DNA of 64,000 nt, taken from the NCBI RefSeq assembly GCF_001655005.1, contig NZ_LXET01000041.1, positions 1 to 64,000 on the forward strand, read 5' to 3'. Under the pieces are notes generated by a model that was not told the DNA's origin, made no database searches, and saw only the letters and a program-made list of their open reading frames with translations. Position 1 is the first letter of the stretch, and every line of letters begins with the position of its first letter. The translations under genes and the position numbers were made by a program. This DNA is from Hafnia paralvei ATCC 29927 (lineage in GTDB: Bacteria; Pseudomonadota; Gammaproteobacteria; Enterobacterales; Enterobacteriaceae). Below are positions 1 through 8,616 of this stretch, piece by piece.

Positions 1-28
1 TAGGGTTTCAATTAAGAAGAGGAGAGAT

Positions 29-70
29 GACTGTGGTTAACCTACAGCCTTATAAAGGCTAACCACAGTC
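29..70. repeat. Inverted repeat downstream of emtA
   Basis: Eleven-base arms GACTGTGGTTA and TAACCACAGTC pair perfectly, with a smaller nested AGCCT/AGGCT stem inside. It sits just past the emtA stop codon. There is no clear T-run on either side, so it may be a weak terminator or an mRNA 3' stabilising hairpin. Confidence 0.5.
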
Positions 71-92
71 AGGACATGGCCTGATTTACAAC

Positions 93-743
93 TTACTGCA
101 CCATCGCCAGATAGGCGGTGTTTACTTTCCACAGATAACGCGGAGCCTGCGCTGCCGGATGTCGTTTCTGTATATGCTGGTAAAATTGTTCCGGTGTCAT
201 GCTATTGATTTTGTCGATCGCCACTTTGCGGTTTGGCGAAAACGTTCTCAACATGGCTCCTGCGCCGTTGGCATATGACACTATCATCGCATACCGCATG
301 GTTTTAGGGTTGGTGATACCGGCTAACTGCTGATTCTGCAAAATATTCAAATAAGCGGTGCCTAAATCAATATTGACAGCAGGATCTTTTAACTCACGCG
401 ACGTTGGTTGCCCGCCTCGCCCCTTCTTGCGGTAAGCATCCTTACCGGCCGTAGAGGCCTTTAACTGCATCAGCCCAATCGCATTGGATGTGCTGACCGC
501 GTGAGGATTCCCTCCTGATTCCACCTGAATAATGGCCTTTATTAAGGTTTCATCAATGCCATAACTGTTTGAGGCCGTTCGGATGTAAGTTCCAAACTCT
601 CCTTCAGGTGGCGTTCGTGCATCTAAAAAACTACCGCGAGCATTATTGTTGACGTTTAACTTCACTGTTTGAGGCGGTGTTTGCTCTTTCGCACACCCAG
701 CCAAAAGCAATACCGCCAACATGCAACTGATTCGTATCTTCAC
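93..743 (-). CDS. emtA: Membrane-bound lytic murein transglycosylase EmtA (MltE)
   Basis: Outer-membrane lipoprotein of 216 residues that cleaves the glycan strands of peptidoglycan from inside the chain, forming 1,6-anhydro-muramic ends. A lipoprotein signal ends in LLLAGC with Cys17 as the predicted lipidated residue. The SLT/lysozyme-like domain fills the rest: the motif QVESGGNP carries the likely catalytic Glu75, followed by the family motif NAIGLMQLKAST. The length fits E. coli EmtA (about 203 residues). It stands alone and is transcribed away from the ghoS-like gene. Family assignment is firm; the endo-type activity is inherited from the E. coli enzyme. Confidence 0.9.
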   Translation of the reverse strand: MKIRISCMLAVLLLAGCAKEQTPPQTVKLNVNNNARGSFLDARTPPEGEFGTYIRTASNSYGIDETLIKAIIQVESGGNPHAVSTSNAIGLMQLKASTAGKDAYRKKGRGGQPTSRELKDPAVNIDLGTAYLNILQNQQLAGITNPKTMRYAMIVSYANGAGAMLRTFSPNRKVAIDKINSMTPEQFYQHIQKRHPAAQAPRYLWKVNTAYLAMVQ

Positions 744-912
744 CGTTGCGAGATCCTCTGCGTATGTTGGTCCGAGGTGGATGTTGCCAGAAAAAAAAGG
801 TCTTTGGCTAGTTGATTTTTACGCTTTGTTGCTCATTTCACCTTTTTATACACATTTTTAGTTTATTTATAGACTATTATTATTTAGTTAAGTGCATCAA
901 TTGAGGTACTCC

Positions 913-1233
913 ATGAGTCAATCTGCTATTGCTTGCTATGTAGTGACCTTCAGTTATCCGCAGGCCGATCTGGCGGAAAACGCAAAATTAAACAACCAAC
1001 TCATGCTTGAGGGGTTTGCCACTACCGTTGCGGATTCTGATGGTATCCCGCATGAACTGGGGCCAAATAGTTACGCCATCACCAGCCTACAAGATAAAAG
1101 TGACGTTGAGCGTCTTGCGCAGGCCTTGGGCAAGGTCGCATTAGGGCAAGAGCCTGAAGTGGAGGCCGTTTTGCGTGATGAATATTTTACCCAACTCTGG
1201 GCCGCTAGAAATCCTTCTAAAGGGCGCAACTAG
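913..1233 (+). CDS. GhoS-like antitoxin (type V toxin-antitoxin family), no toxin partner nearby
   Basis: A 106-residue protein resembling GhoS, the endoribonuclease antitoxin that cleaves mRNA of the membrane toxin GhoT in E. coli. Shared features by eye are YVVTFSYP near the N-terminus, ADSDGIPHEL followed by NSYAIT in the middle, and DEYFTQLW at the end. The start at 913 is preferred over an in-frame ATG at 892 because GAGGT lies six bases upstream of it. In E. coli ghoT follows ghoS directly; here no small hydrophobic frame is seen before yniA. The identification comes from remembered sequence, so the family is likely but the activity is unproven. A terminator overlaps the stop codon. Confidence 0.6.
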   Translation: MSQSAIACYVVTFSYPQADLAENAKLNNQLMLEGFATTVADSDGIPHELGPNSYAITSLQDKSDVERLAQALGKVALGQEPEVEAVLRDEYFTQLWAARNPSKGRN

Positions 1234-1250
1234 CGCCCTACTTTATTTTC
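1221..1250 (+). terminator. Rho-independent terminator of the ghoS-like gene
   Basis: AGGGCGC and GCGCCCT pair around a five-base loop and are followed by ACTTTATTTT. The stem contains the stop codon of the ghoS-like gene, so nothing downstream is likely to be co-transcribed strongly. Confidence 0.75.
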
Positions 1251-1516
1251 GATCAAGCAATTAACAGAAAATAACCTGTGATCATCTTTTATACTTTACG
1301 TTCGTCGCAACAACGGTTACGGTCAAAATAGCATCACACAATTATGTTCACCTATATGTCTGTCCTGAATTATTGAGTCGCATTCTATCGTGCAACAATG
1401 AGTCGGGATAATAGAACGCCAGTTCCTTTCACGATCTATACCTAAAATAGTTGTTGTAGCAGGCAAAGCTAACGCCAAGCAGCTTCAAATATCAGCGGTA
1501 TTATAGGGGGTACACT

Positions 1517-2389
1517 ATGTGGCAAGCGGTGAGTCGTTTACTCAGTGGGCATTTTGACCAAACCTTTACCATTCGCGAGAAACAAGAGCTTGCCGGTGGC
1601 GAGGTTCACCAAGCATGGTGCGTTAGCGATGGCGATCGCAAGGTTTTCATCAAGTGTGACACCCCTGATTTTCTGCAAGATTTCAAAGCTGAAGCCGATC
1701 AGCTTGAATGTCTGGCTCGTAGCCATACGGTAAGAACGCCGCAGGTTTACGGTGTCGGCTCTACGCGTGAAGCGAGTTTCTTGCTGCTGGAATATTTGCC
1801 GGTTCGCCCACTAGATGCACACAATGCCTATCTTCTGGGGCAACAACTGGCGCGTCTGCATCAGTGGAGCGAGCAACCACAGTTTGGCTTGGATTTTGAC
1901 AACCACCTTTCAACCTCTCCGCAACCTAATATGTGGCAGCGCCGTTGGGCGCAGTTCTTTGCCGAGCAACGTATTGGCTGGCAGCTCCAGCTTGCGGCGG
2001 AAAAAGGCATTCACTTCGGTGATATCGACAGCATTGTCAGCACTGTAGAACAACGTTTGCAAGGCCACCAGCCACAACCGTCGCTGCTGCACGGCGATCT
2101 TTGGCCTGCGAATATGGGGCTGAGCGCTCAAGGACCGGTAATTTTTGACCCTGCCTGTTACTGGGGGGATCGCGAGTGCGATTTGGCCATGCTGCCGCTA
2201 TACCCTTTATTACCCGCACAGATTTACGATGGCTACCAAAGCGTCTGGCCTCTGCCGACATCGTTTATCGATCGCCAGCCAATTTACCAACTCTATCATC
2301 AGCTCAATATGTGCAACCTGTTTGCGGGGCCGCATCTAGAAACCGCGATTCAGGCAGTGGATAAATTGATGGAGAAAGATGTGGCCTAA
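1517..2389 (+). CDS. yniA: YniA, fructosamine kinase-family protein
   Basis: A 290-residue cytoplasmic protein of the fructosamine-3-kinase/aminoglycoside phosphotransferase fold. The kinase motifs are present: LLEYL hinge-like segment near residue 95, HGDLWPANMG beginning at His192 (Asp194 is the expected catalytic base) and FDPACYWGDRECDLAM, which provides the metal-binding Asp. Family members phosphorylate protein-bound or free ketoamines (deglycation); the substrate of the enterobacterial YniA is not settled. Position next to yniB and hxpB matches E. coli. A GGGGG run about five bases before the ATG serves as ribosome-binding site. Confidence 0.9.
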   Translation: MWQAVSRLLSGHFDQTFTIREKQELAGGEVHQAWCVSDGDRKVFIKCDTPDFLQDFKAEADQLECLARSHTVRTPQVYGVGSTREASFLLLEYLPVRPLDAHNAYLLGQQLARLHQWSEQPQFGLDFDNHLSTSPQPNMWQRRWAQFFAEQRIGWQLQLAAEKGIHFGDIDSIVSTVEQRLQGHQPQPSLLHGDLWPANMGLSAQGPVIFDPACYWGDRECDLAMLPLYPLLPAQIYDGYQSVWPLPTSFIDRQPIYQLYHQLNMCNLFAGPHLETAIQAVDKLMEKDVA

Positions 2390-2500
2390 ACGATATAGCG
2401 TAAACATGAGTGCAAACGGGGAATGGAAATGAATTATAGAGGCGAGCTCTGCTGTAATGCTGATCGTTTAAGAGATCGAGATACACGGGGCTAGCACACC

Positions 2501-2625
2501 GCGGGGCGGTTATGGAACACATCCATGTGTTCCACCCTAAGGGGCAACGCTAAAGCGTTGTTCAACTTTGCTCCCGGCAAAGTTGTCGGCAGCTAAAGCG
2601 GCTACGACCCCATCGGTGTACTTCC
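2501..2625. repeat. Structured intergenic element with three tandem perfect hairpins
   Basis: In the convergent yniA-yniB gap three hairpins follow each other closely: 2514-2533 (nine-base arms GGAACACAT/ATGTGTTCC), 2545-2560 (CAACGCT/AGCGTTG) and 2563-2585 (CAACTTTGC/GCAAAGTTG around TCCCG). They are flanked by GGGG- and CCCC-rich stretches that could pair with each other (about 2502-2506 with 2607-2611). No reading frame covers it. It looks like a dispersed palindromic repeat or a structured RNA; one copy in one window cannot tell these apart. Confidence 0.55.
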
Positions 2626-2701
2626 CCTAAAATCACGCTTAAGTGACCGGCATTAAGCTCTGCTGTTCTTTTTCTTAGGGCGCAGCCAGCGAGATAATTA
2701 G

Positions 2702-2734
2702 ACAGGGCTTACACGAAATGTAGGCCCTGTTTTA
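2702..2734. terminator. Terminator between yniA and yniB
   Basis: ACAGGGC ... GCCCTGT with an inner TACA/TGTA stem, followed on the plus strand by TTTTAA. It lies at the 3' end of yniB and can also stop plus-strand read-through from yniA. Confidence 0.7.
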
Positions 2735-2740
2735 AATCAC

Positions 2741-3286
2741 CTACAGCATCCCCAGCAATTTCAAAATAAAATACCCGATCACCGCAACGATAATTGGCAG
2801 AATGTACAGAGGGAAAAACTGGAGGAAAATCGTATGGCGCGGCAGTACGATTCGCTTCTCTAGCGCCTCGCGGCTGTGTCCCTCTGCCCCTTTCATCTGT
2901 TCGAGGATCAGTTGGTCTTCGATACCTTCGCGAATATGACGAACCTGTCGCGACATGCGTGCGCCAGAGGCCTGTAATGCCACACCGACAAATATCAGCC
3001 AGTAGATAACCCAGAACATAATGTTGGCACCGGTAAAACCTTGTCCGAGCGCTGGCTCAGGAGAGTTGAACCAGAATACATCCAGAAAGTGCGTGTTGAA
3101 TTTGACCATATCAATCATGACATGCACAAAATCCAGCATAACGGCGTTCAAACCTTCTTGCTTCTGACTGTGCTGATACAGAAAGTTGAGCACCGACACG
3201 ATGGTCGAAAGCAGCGCTGGAATAAACACCACCCAGCCTAAAATCCGTTTTATCACTGCAACCCAACCGGCTTGTTGGTAGGTCAT
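2741..3286 (-). CDS. yniB: YniB family inner membrane protein
   Basis: A 181-residue integral membrane protein of unknown function. Hydrophobic segments lie near residues 10-33 (ILGWVVFIPALLSTIVSVLNFLY), 85-105 (NIMFWVIYWLIFVGVALQA) and at the C-terminus (FFPLYILPIIVAVIGYFILKLL). Between them is a charged cytoplasmic stretch (RHIREGIEDQLILEQMKG). Length and location between yniA and hxpB agree with E. coli YniB. It is divergent from hxpB. No enzymatic motif is visible. Confidence 0.88.
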   Translation of the reverse strand: MTYQQAGWVAVIKRILGWVVFIPALLSTIVSVLNFLYQHSQKQEGLNAVMLDFVHVMIDMVKFNTHFLDVFWFNSPEPALGQGFTGANIMFWVIYWLIFVGVALQASGARMSRQVRHIREGIEDQLILEQMKGAEGHSREALEKRIVLPRHTIFLQFFPLYILPIIVAVIGYFILKLLGML

Positions 3287-3518
3287 ACCATCCCCTTACT
3301 AATTCGCGTTGTTATCGCCTTGAATAACGGCAGTCTACGTGGCTGTTTATCTTCCCGCAATCTCAACTTGTTGAATTGATTGGTCGGGTTCGGATTAACT
3401 TTAAGCTTGTTGAGTATAACTGGCTTAACCAAAACCATCGCGAATGTTAGAGTAAATAAAGTGAATGCCTGCAAGCGTCAGCTTGGGGCCGTTAATCTCA
3501 ATAGATGAGGAAATGCCA

Positions 3519-4175
3519 GTGAGTCGCATTGAAGCCGTAATTTTCGATATGGATGGGTTACTGATAGATTCTGAGCCGCTGTGGACTCAAGGAGAGCACG
3601 ATGTCTTTTCCTCATTAGGTATCGACGTGAATGCAGCAGACATTCCAGAAACCCTGGGTCTACGCATCGATCTGGTGGTTAAGCTTTGGTATCAACGCAC
3701 ACCGTGGCAAGGCGCGAGTCAGGAAGAAGTGACCGAGCGAATCATTCGTCGTGTGATTGAATTGGTTCGCGACACCAAACCACTGCTGCCTGGCGTTGAG
3801 CACGCGCTCAAGTTATGCCGCCAACAAGGAATGAAGATCGGTTTGGCCTCTGCGTCTCCTCTTTACATGCTTAACGATGTGTTGGAAATGTTTAACATCA
3901 GCCAGTACTTTGACGCGGTGGTGTCTGCCGAAGCCTTGCCTTATAGTAAACCCCATCCAGAAGTCTACCTCAATGCAGCCCACGCGCTGGGCGTCGATCC
4001 GCTAAACTGCGTCACGCTGGAGGACTCTTTCAACGGTATGATTGCAACCAAAGCAGCCCGCATGCGTTCCATCGTGGTACCTGCACCTGAGAATATTAAC
4101 GACCCACGCTGGGCACTCGCTGACGTAAAACTTAACAACCTCAACGAGCTTAGCGCGTCAGATATTCAGCCATAA
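3519..4175 (+). CDS. hxpB: HxpB (YniC), hexitol/2-deoxyglucose-6-phosphate phosphatase of the HAD family
   Basis: A 218-residue HAD-superfamily sugar phosphatase. Motif I DMDGLLIDSEPLW holds the nucleophile Asp10 and Asp12; motif II is the Ser in GLASAS; motif III Lys lies in SKPHPEVYL; motif IV is LEDSFNGM. The E. coli enzyme dephosphorylates 2-deoxyglucose-6-P and hexitol phosphates. A GTG at 3519 is chosen as start because AGGA at 3508-3511 is seven bases away; the ATG at 3513 would be too close to it. The gene ends in a strong terminator. Confidence 0.9.
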   Translation: MSRIEAVIFDMDGLLIDSEPLWTQGEHDVFSSLGIDVNAADIPETLGLRIDLVVKLWYQRTPWQGASQEEVTERIIRRVIELVRDTKPLLPGVEHALKLCRQQGMKIGLASASPLYMLNDVLEMFNISQYFDAVVSAEALPYSKPHPEVYLNAAHALGVDPLNCVTLEDSFNGMIATKAARMRSIVVPAPENINDPRWALADVKLNNLNELSASDIQP

Positions 4176-4191
4176 TCTTGCTGCAAGATAG

Positions 4192-4220
4192 ACGGAGTCT
4201 AGCCTAGGCTCCGTTTTATG
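4192..4220 (+). terminator. Terminator of hxpB
   Basis: ACGGAG ... CTCCGT stem with inner pairing and a TTTTATG tail. The tail runs directly into the LexA box of ydjM. Confidence 0.7.
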
Positions 4221-4233
4221 TATATTTATACAG
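4218..4233 (+). promoter_or_regulatory. LexA box (SOS operator) upstream of ydjM
   Basis: ATGTATATTTATACAG differs from the optimal LexA operator CTGTATATATATACAG at only two positions. It lies about 90 bases before the ydjM start. E. coli ydjM is an established LexA target, so the site and the target gene agree. Confidence 0.85.
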
Positions 4234-4324
4234 CAAACAGCCATCTGTTACGCTGTCACCTCTTGATTCCTGCGAAAACTCCGATATGCTGGATAAATTA
4301 CCAGTAGCATCGGCGAGTTTTATC

Positions 4325-4867
4325 ATGACGGCGGAAGGCCATCTCATTTTTTCTGTCGCATGTGCCATTTTCGCTAAAAAAGCGGAACTGACGCCTGCGC
4401 TCGCCCATGGTGACTGGTGGCACATCATTCCCGGCGCACTGCTCACCTGCTTATGGCCCGATATTGATCATCCCAAATCGGTGCTGGGACAGCGCCTCAA
4501 ATGGCTATCATCCCCAATTGCCCGCATGTTTGGCCATCGGGGATTTACTCATAGTCTGTTAGCCGTTATCGGCGGAATATTTCTCCTGCATTGTGAAATG
4601 CCTAGCTATATGGGTATCCCCGTAGACGCCATGCACGCGATGGTTATTGGCTATCTCAGCCATCTGCTAGCCGATATGCTCACACCGGCTGGTGTTCCCC
4701 TATTGTGGCCTATCCGTTGGCGTTTTCGTTTGCCCATTCTCAATTCTCAGAAAGGGAATCAGTTGGAACGTATTCTGTGCATGTCGCTAGTGGGATATGC
4801 CGTCTATTGGGGAGGTGATCTCGTGCCGTTTTACGATTTACTCAGATACGTGAGCCAAAAATTATGA
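4325..4867 (+). CDS. ydjM: YdjM, SOS-regulated inner membrane metal-dependent hydrolase-family protein
   Basis: A 180-residue membrane protein of the YdjM/LexA-regulated, membrane-bound metal-dependent hydrolase family. Conserved polar residues sit in a hydrophobic background: MTAEGH at the N-terminus, PDIDHPKS, GHRGFTHS and HLLADMLTPAGVPLLWP, which together could bind a metal. The start MTAEGHL matches the E. coli protein; an upstream ATG at 4286 is in frame but unsupported. A LexA box precedes it. The true substrate is unknown; the hydrolase name rests on the motif pattern only. Confidence 0.9.
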   Translation: MTAEGHLIFSVACAIFAKKAELTPALAHGDWWHIIPGALLTCLWPDIDHPKSVLGQRLKWLSSPIARMFGHRGFTHSLLAVIGGIFLLHCEMPSYMGIPVDAMHAMVIGYLSHLLADMLTPAGVPLLWPIRWRFRLPILNSQKGNQLERILCMSLVGYAVYWGGDLVPFYDLLRYVSQKL

Positions 4868-5110
4868 CCCACATCACATCCCATCGCTCATAAACTCCGC
4901 GTTTTGCGGGCTTAACATACAAACTCGATGCAAAAATTATAATAAATTCATTTTGGATATAAGCGCGAGGTCAATGGTGCTGTTAGCATATATACATTAA
5001 ACGTTTCAGCGTAGGTCAGTGTTAAGTCCAAAAAGGCTTGATCGTCCTATAGGGCCGCAGGAAACGTATAAAAACAGTCATAATATAAAAACATTGGATG
5101 GAGAATGGGG

Positions 5111-6502
5111 ATGAACCTACCGCTCGTGATTAACGTGTTGGTGTTTGTAGCACTATTGCTGCTACTGGCACAGACGCGTCGTACTAAATGGAGCTTGGCT
5201 AAAAAAGTACTCGTCGGCTTAGTGATGGGGGTTCTGTTCGGCTTAGGCCTACAGCTGGTTTACGGTTCAGATAACCCGCTGCTGAAAGATTCCATTAGCT
5301 GGTTCAATATCGTGGGTAACGGCTATGTGCAACTGTTACAGATGATTGTGATGCCGCTGGTGTTCGTCTCTATTCTGAGCGCCGTAGCAAAGCTGCACAA
5401 CGCGTCTTCGCTGGGTAAGATCAGTTTTCTTTCTATTGGCACCCTGTTATTCACCACCATGATTGCCGCGCTGGTTGGGGTGCTGGTCACCAATCTATTT
5501 GGCCTGACCGCTGAAGGTCTCGTACAGGGCACGCAGGAAACGGCACGATTAGCCGCGATTAACACGAACTATGCGAGCAAGGTTTCTGATCTGAGCGTTC
5601 CGCAGTTGGTGCTCTCATTCATTCCTAAGAATCCCTTTGCCGATCTCACGGGTGCAAGCCCGACCTCTATCATCAGCGTGGTTATTTTCGCGGCAATTTT
5701 AGGGACTGCAGCGCTTCAACTGTTGAAAGATGATGAGGTCAAAGGTAAGCGCGTTCTTACTGCTATCGATACCCTGCAGTCGCTGGTCATGAAACTCGTC
5801 CGTCAGATCATGAAACTGACACCTTACGGCGTACTGGCGTTGATGACTAAAGTCGTTGCGGGTTCTAATATGCACGACATTATCAAGCTGGGTAGTTTCG
5901 TCGTTGCATCCTATTTGGGACTGGCAATTATGTTTGTGGTTCATGGCCTGCTGCTCTCTTTCACCGGTATTAACCCGCTAAAATTCTTCCGCAAAGTATG
6001 GCCGGTTCTGACATTTGCTTTTACCAGCCGTTCTAGCGCAGCAAGCATACCGCTAAACGTTGAAGCGCAGACTCGCCGTATCGGCGTGCCTGAATCCATC
6101 GCCAGCTTCTCTGCTTCATTTGGTGCGACAATTGGTCAGAACGGCTGTGCGGGTTTATATCCAGCGATGCTTGCAGTGATGGTTGCACCAACCGTGGGAA
6201 TTAACCCGCTGGATCCTCTGTGGATTGCTACACTGGTCGGTATCGTAACCGTAAGCTCCGCCGGCGTCGCGGGTGTGGGCGGCGGCGCAACGTTTGCCGC
6301 GCTGATCGTATTGCCAGCCATGGGGCTGCCGGTCACGTTAGTTGCCCTGCTGATTTCCGTTGAACCGCTAATTGATATGGGGCGTACCGCGTTGAACGTC
6401 AATGGTTCAATGACGGCAGGTACTATTACCAGTCAAATTCTGCGTCAGACCGACAAAAATGTTTTTGACTCTGAAGAAGAGGCTGAGCTAGCCCACCAAT
6501 GA
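5111..6502 (+). CDS. tcyP: L-cystine symporter TcyP (YdjN)
   Basis: A 463-residue dicarboxylate/amino acid:cation symporter family protein that imports cystine across the inner membrane. About eight hydrophobic segments and two re-entrant-type regions are visible, with the serine-rich stretch TFAFTSRSSAASIPLNV and the segment SFGATIGQNGCAG typical of the family. The start MNLPLVINVLV at 5111 matches E. coli; GGAG at 5100-5103 is seven bases upstream, whereas the ATG at 5105 is too close. A long leader (4868-5110) probably carries sulfur-limitation control, but I could not identify a CysB site with confidence. Confidence 0.93.
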   Translation: MNLPLVINVLVFVALLLLLAQTRRTKWSLAKKVLVGLVMGVLFGLGLQLVYGSDNPLLKDSISWFNIVGNGYVQLLQMIVMPLVFVSILSAVAKLHNASSLGKISFLSIGTLLFTTMIAALVGVLVTNLFGLTAEGLVQGTQETARLAAINTNYASKVSDLSVPQLVLSFIPKNPFADLTGASPTSIISVVIFAAILGTAALQLLKDDEVKGKRVLTAIDTLQSLVMKLVRQIMKLTPYGVLALMTKVVAGSNMHDIIKLGSFVVASYLGLAIMFVVHGLLLSFTGINPLKFFRKVWPVLTFAFTSRSSAASIPLNVEAQTRRIGVPESIASFSASFGATIGQNGCAGLYPAMLAVMVAPTVGINPLDPLWIATLVGIVTVSSAGVAGVGGGATFAALIVLPAMGLPVTLVALLISVEPLIDMGRTALNVNGSMTAGTITSQILRQTDKNVFDSEEEAELAHQ

Positions 6503-6554
6503 TGACCCGCCTTTGCCATGAGGCAAAAGCGAAACCATAGATTTTATTTAGCAC

Positions 6555-6586
6555 AACGCCCGATGATATTCATCGGGCGTTTTTAT
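6555..6586 (+). terminator. Terminator of tcyP
   Basis: ACGCCCGATGA pairs perfectly with TCATCGGGCGT around a three-base loop, followed by TTTTTATTT: a textbook intrinsic terminator. Confidence 0.92.
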
Positions 6587-6615
6587 TTGAAAGACCTGAC
6601 GGAAGTAACTCCCGC

Positions 6616-8388
6616 CTACTGTTTTTCCGACATCTGTCCCATCGCCGTTTTATCTTCCAGCGCGAGTATTCTCTTTTCACCGGCGGGGGAAGGTTCGCAG
6701 TTAACACATTCACTACTCTGAATGAGCTTAAGCGCCAGATAGAGATCCGAGACAAACAGCAGCCCTTTCTCTTCACCTTTCGCTCGGTTAGCACTAAACC
6801 AGCGTTTAAGGTCGGTTCTACGCCCCGCCAGCACCAACTTAACGTTGCGTTGTTTAAGATCGCGTTTTAACTCATCCACGGTAGAAATCACGCTGATATC
6901 GGGATAGGTAAAGCTAGCAACCGCATCAATAACCACCCAGCGTGGCTGGAATGGCATACCATCAACCAAATTCAATACACGGCGCTTAAAATAGCTGACG
7001 TTGAAATAGGTCAGCGGCGAGTTGAATCGGTACATCAATACCCCATCTACGGCTTTCACCTGCGCCCCATTCCCCAGCGAATGGATCATCCCTTCTTCGT
7101 TTACCCCTAGCAACTGCTCGGTTGGCCGAAAAACGGTGCGCAAAAACTGCAACAGCCCAAGCAAAACAGCCAGCCCAATGCCTGGCATGACCCCCACCAG
7201 CATCACACTGGCGAAAGTAAATAGCGCAAGGCGAAATGCCGCAGGGTTACGACGACGCAATTGAACAATAGTACGGAAATCCAACAACGACCACGAAGCA
7301 TAAACCAGCACGACACCGAGCGCAGAAACCGGAATGTATTTCAGCGGCGACGTGAAAAACAACACCACGACGCCAATCACCACGGCAGCCACAATAGACA
7401 CTAACTGGCTCTTACCGCCGTTAGCATCGTTCACCGCCGTGCGAGAACTGGTACCGCTGATCGCAAATCCTTGTGACAGACCTGAAACGATATTCGCAAT
7501 ACCTAACGCGCGAAACTCCGCATCTGCGTTAACTTCATAACCATTTTTAGCGGCGAAACTACGCGCAGTTAGCATCAGGCTGACAAAGCTTATCAATGCT
7601 AGGTTCAATGCAGGGATCACCAAGTCGCGCAGTAATCCCGGCTGGAAACTCGGCCACTGCACAATCGGTAAACCATCGCTGAACCCACCTATCGTTCTGA
7701 TGCCGTACAATGGCAGGTCAAATAACCAGACTAAAAGCATCGCGAGGCACATCGCAATCAGCGGTGCAGGCCACTTTGGCCGCAGTCGTTTCACGCCGAT
7801 AAGCACCAGCAGCGTGAGTAAAGACAGCAACATGGTTGGCCAATGGCTTGAAAGTAAATCATGAGGGAGCGAGATAAGACGCTCAATCAACTCACGCGCT
7901 TTGGTTTGAAAGCCAAATATTTTGCCCAACTGATCGACAATAATGGTGATCGTTAAGCCATTTAATAGGCCGGTAAGAATCGGTCGCGATAGCAGATCGG
8001 CTAATGCACCTAAGCGGAAACGACTAGCAATCAGGCACCAGCCACCGGTCATTAGCGTCATCATGATACAGAGTTGCCACTGCAGTTCGGCATTACCTGC
8101 AGCCAACGGCGTAACCACCGCAGCGATAACCGCACAGGTTGCGGTATCTGGGCCTACGATAACCTGACGAGATGATCCAAAGAGTGCATAGGCAATCATA
8201 GGAAATACACAGGAATATAGCCCGACGATCGCGCCAACGCCGGCAAGATCGGCATATGCAATCGCCACGGGTAACGCCACCGCGGCTACCGAGAGTCCTG
8301 CTCGAATATCACTTGTCAGCCACTCCCGCTGATACCCCATCAAGAGGGCTAAACCCGGCATCCAGCCGTTAATAAATTTCCATTTCAT
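6616..8388 (-). CDS. SulP family anion transporter with STAS domain
   Basis: A 590-residue inner membrane protein of the SLC26/SulP family (sulfate, bicarbonate, C4-dicarboxylate or other anions). Roughly the first 400 residues are membrane segments, including the family stretch AVALPVAIAYADLAGV and the QGFAISGTSSRTAVNDANGGKSQL region. A cytoplasmic STAS domain follows (about residues 430-555), with WVVIDAVASFTYPDISVISTVDEL at its core. It resembles E. coli DauA/YchM in architecture, but the N-terminus and overall sequence differ enough that the substrate cannot be named. It stands alone and is divergent from yciB. Confidence 0.85.
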   Translation of the reverse strand: MKWKFINGWMPGLALLMGYQREWLTSDIRAGLSVAAVALPVAIAYADLAGVGAIVGLYSCVFPMIAYALFGSSRQVIVGPDTATCAVIAAVVTPLAAGNAELQWQLCIMMTLMTGGWCLIASRFRLGALADLLSRPILTGLLNGLTITIIVDQLGKIFGFQTKARELIERLISLPHDLLSSHWPTMLLSLLTLLVLIGVKRLRPKWPAPLIAMCLAMLLVWLFDLPLYGIRTIGGFSDGLPIVQWPSFQPGLLRDLVIPALNLALISFVSLMLTARSFAAKNGYEVNADAEFRALGIANIVSGLSQGFAISGTSSRTAVNDANGGKSQLVSIVAAVVIGVVVLFFTSPLKYIPVSALGVVLVYASWSLLDFRTIVQLRRRNPAAFRLALFTFASVMLVGVMPGIGLAVLLGLLQFLRTVFRPTEQLLGVNEEGMIHSLGNGAQVKAVDGVLMYRFNSPLTYFNVSYFKRRVLNLVDGMPFQPRWVVIDAVASFTYPDISVISTVDELKRDLKQRNVKLVLAGRRTDLKRWFSANRAKGEEKGLLFVSDLYLALKLIQSSECVNCEPSPAGEKRILALEDKTAMGQMSEKQ

Positions 8389-8616
8389 GTCGCTTACCTT
8401 CTTTACACTCTTGCTACATCATGCGTGTAAGTCACCAACTTATCAAGGTGATAGCAAGCGTTATGCCATCTTGTAAGTATTTGCAAAAATAGGCCGTGTT
8501 CATCCCACTCAGCCGCATTATGCGCGATAATGAGAACAGGTACGCGTTAGGGTTTTAATGCCTCGCCGCACTGAATCGGGTATAGTCGCTCGGTTAACTG
8601 ATTTATGGACAGGTAT

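Noticed and set aside
3283..3474. 63-codon minus-strand frame between yniB and hxpB
   Set aside because: Overlaps the yniB start and the hxpB leader, with no family resemblance or convincing ribosome-binding site.
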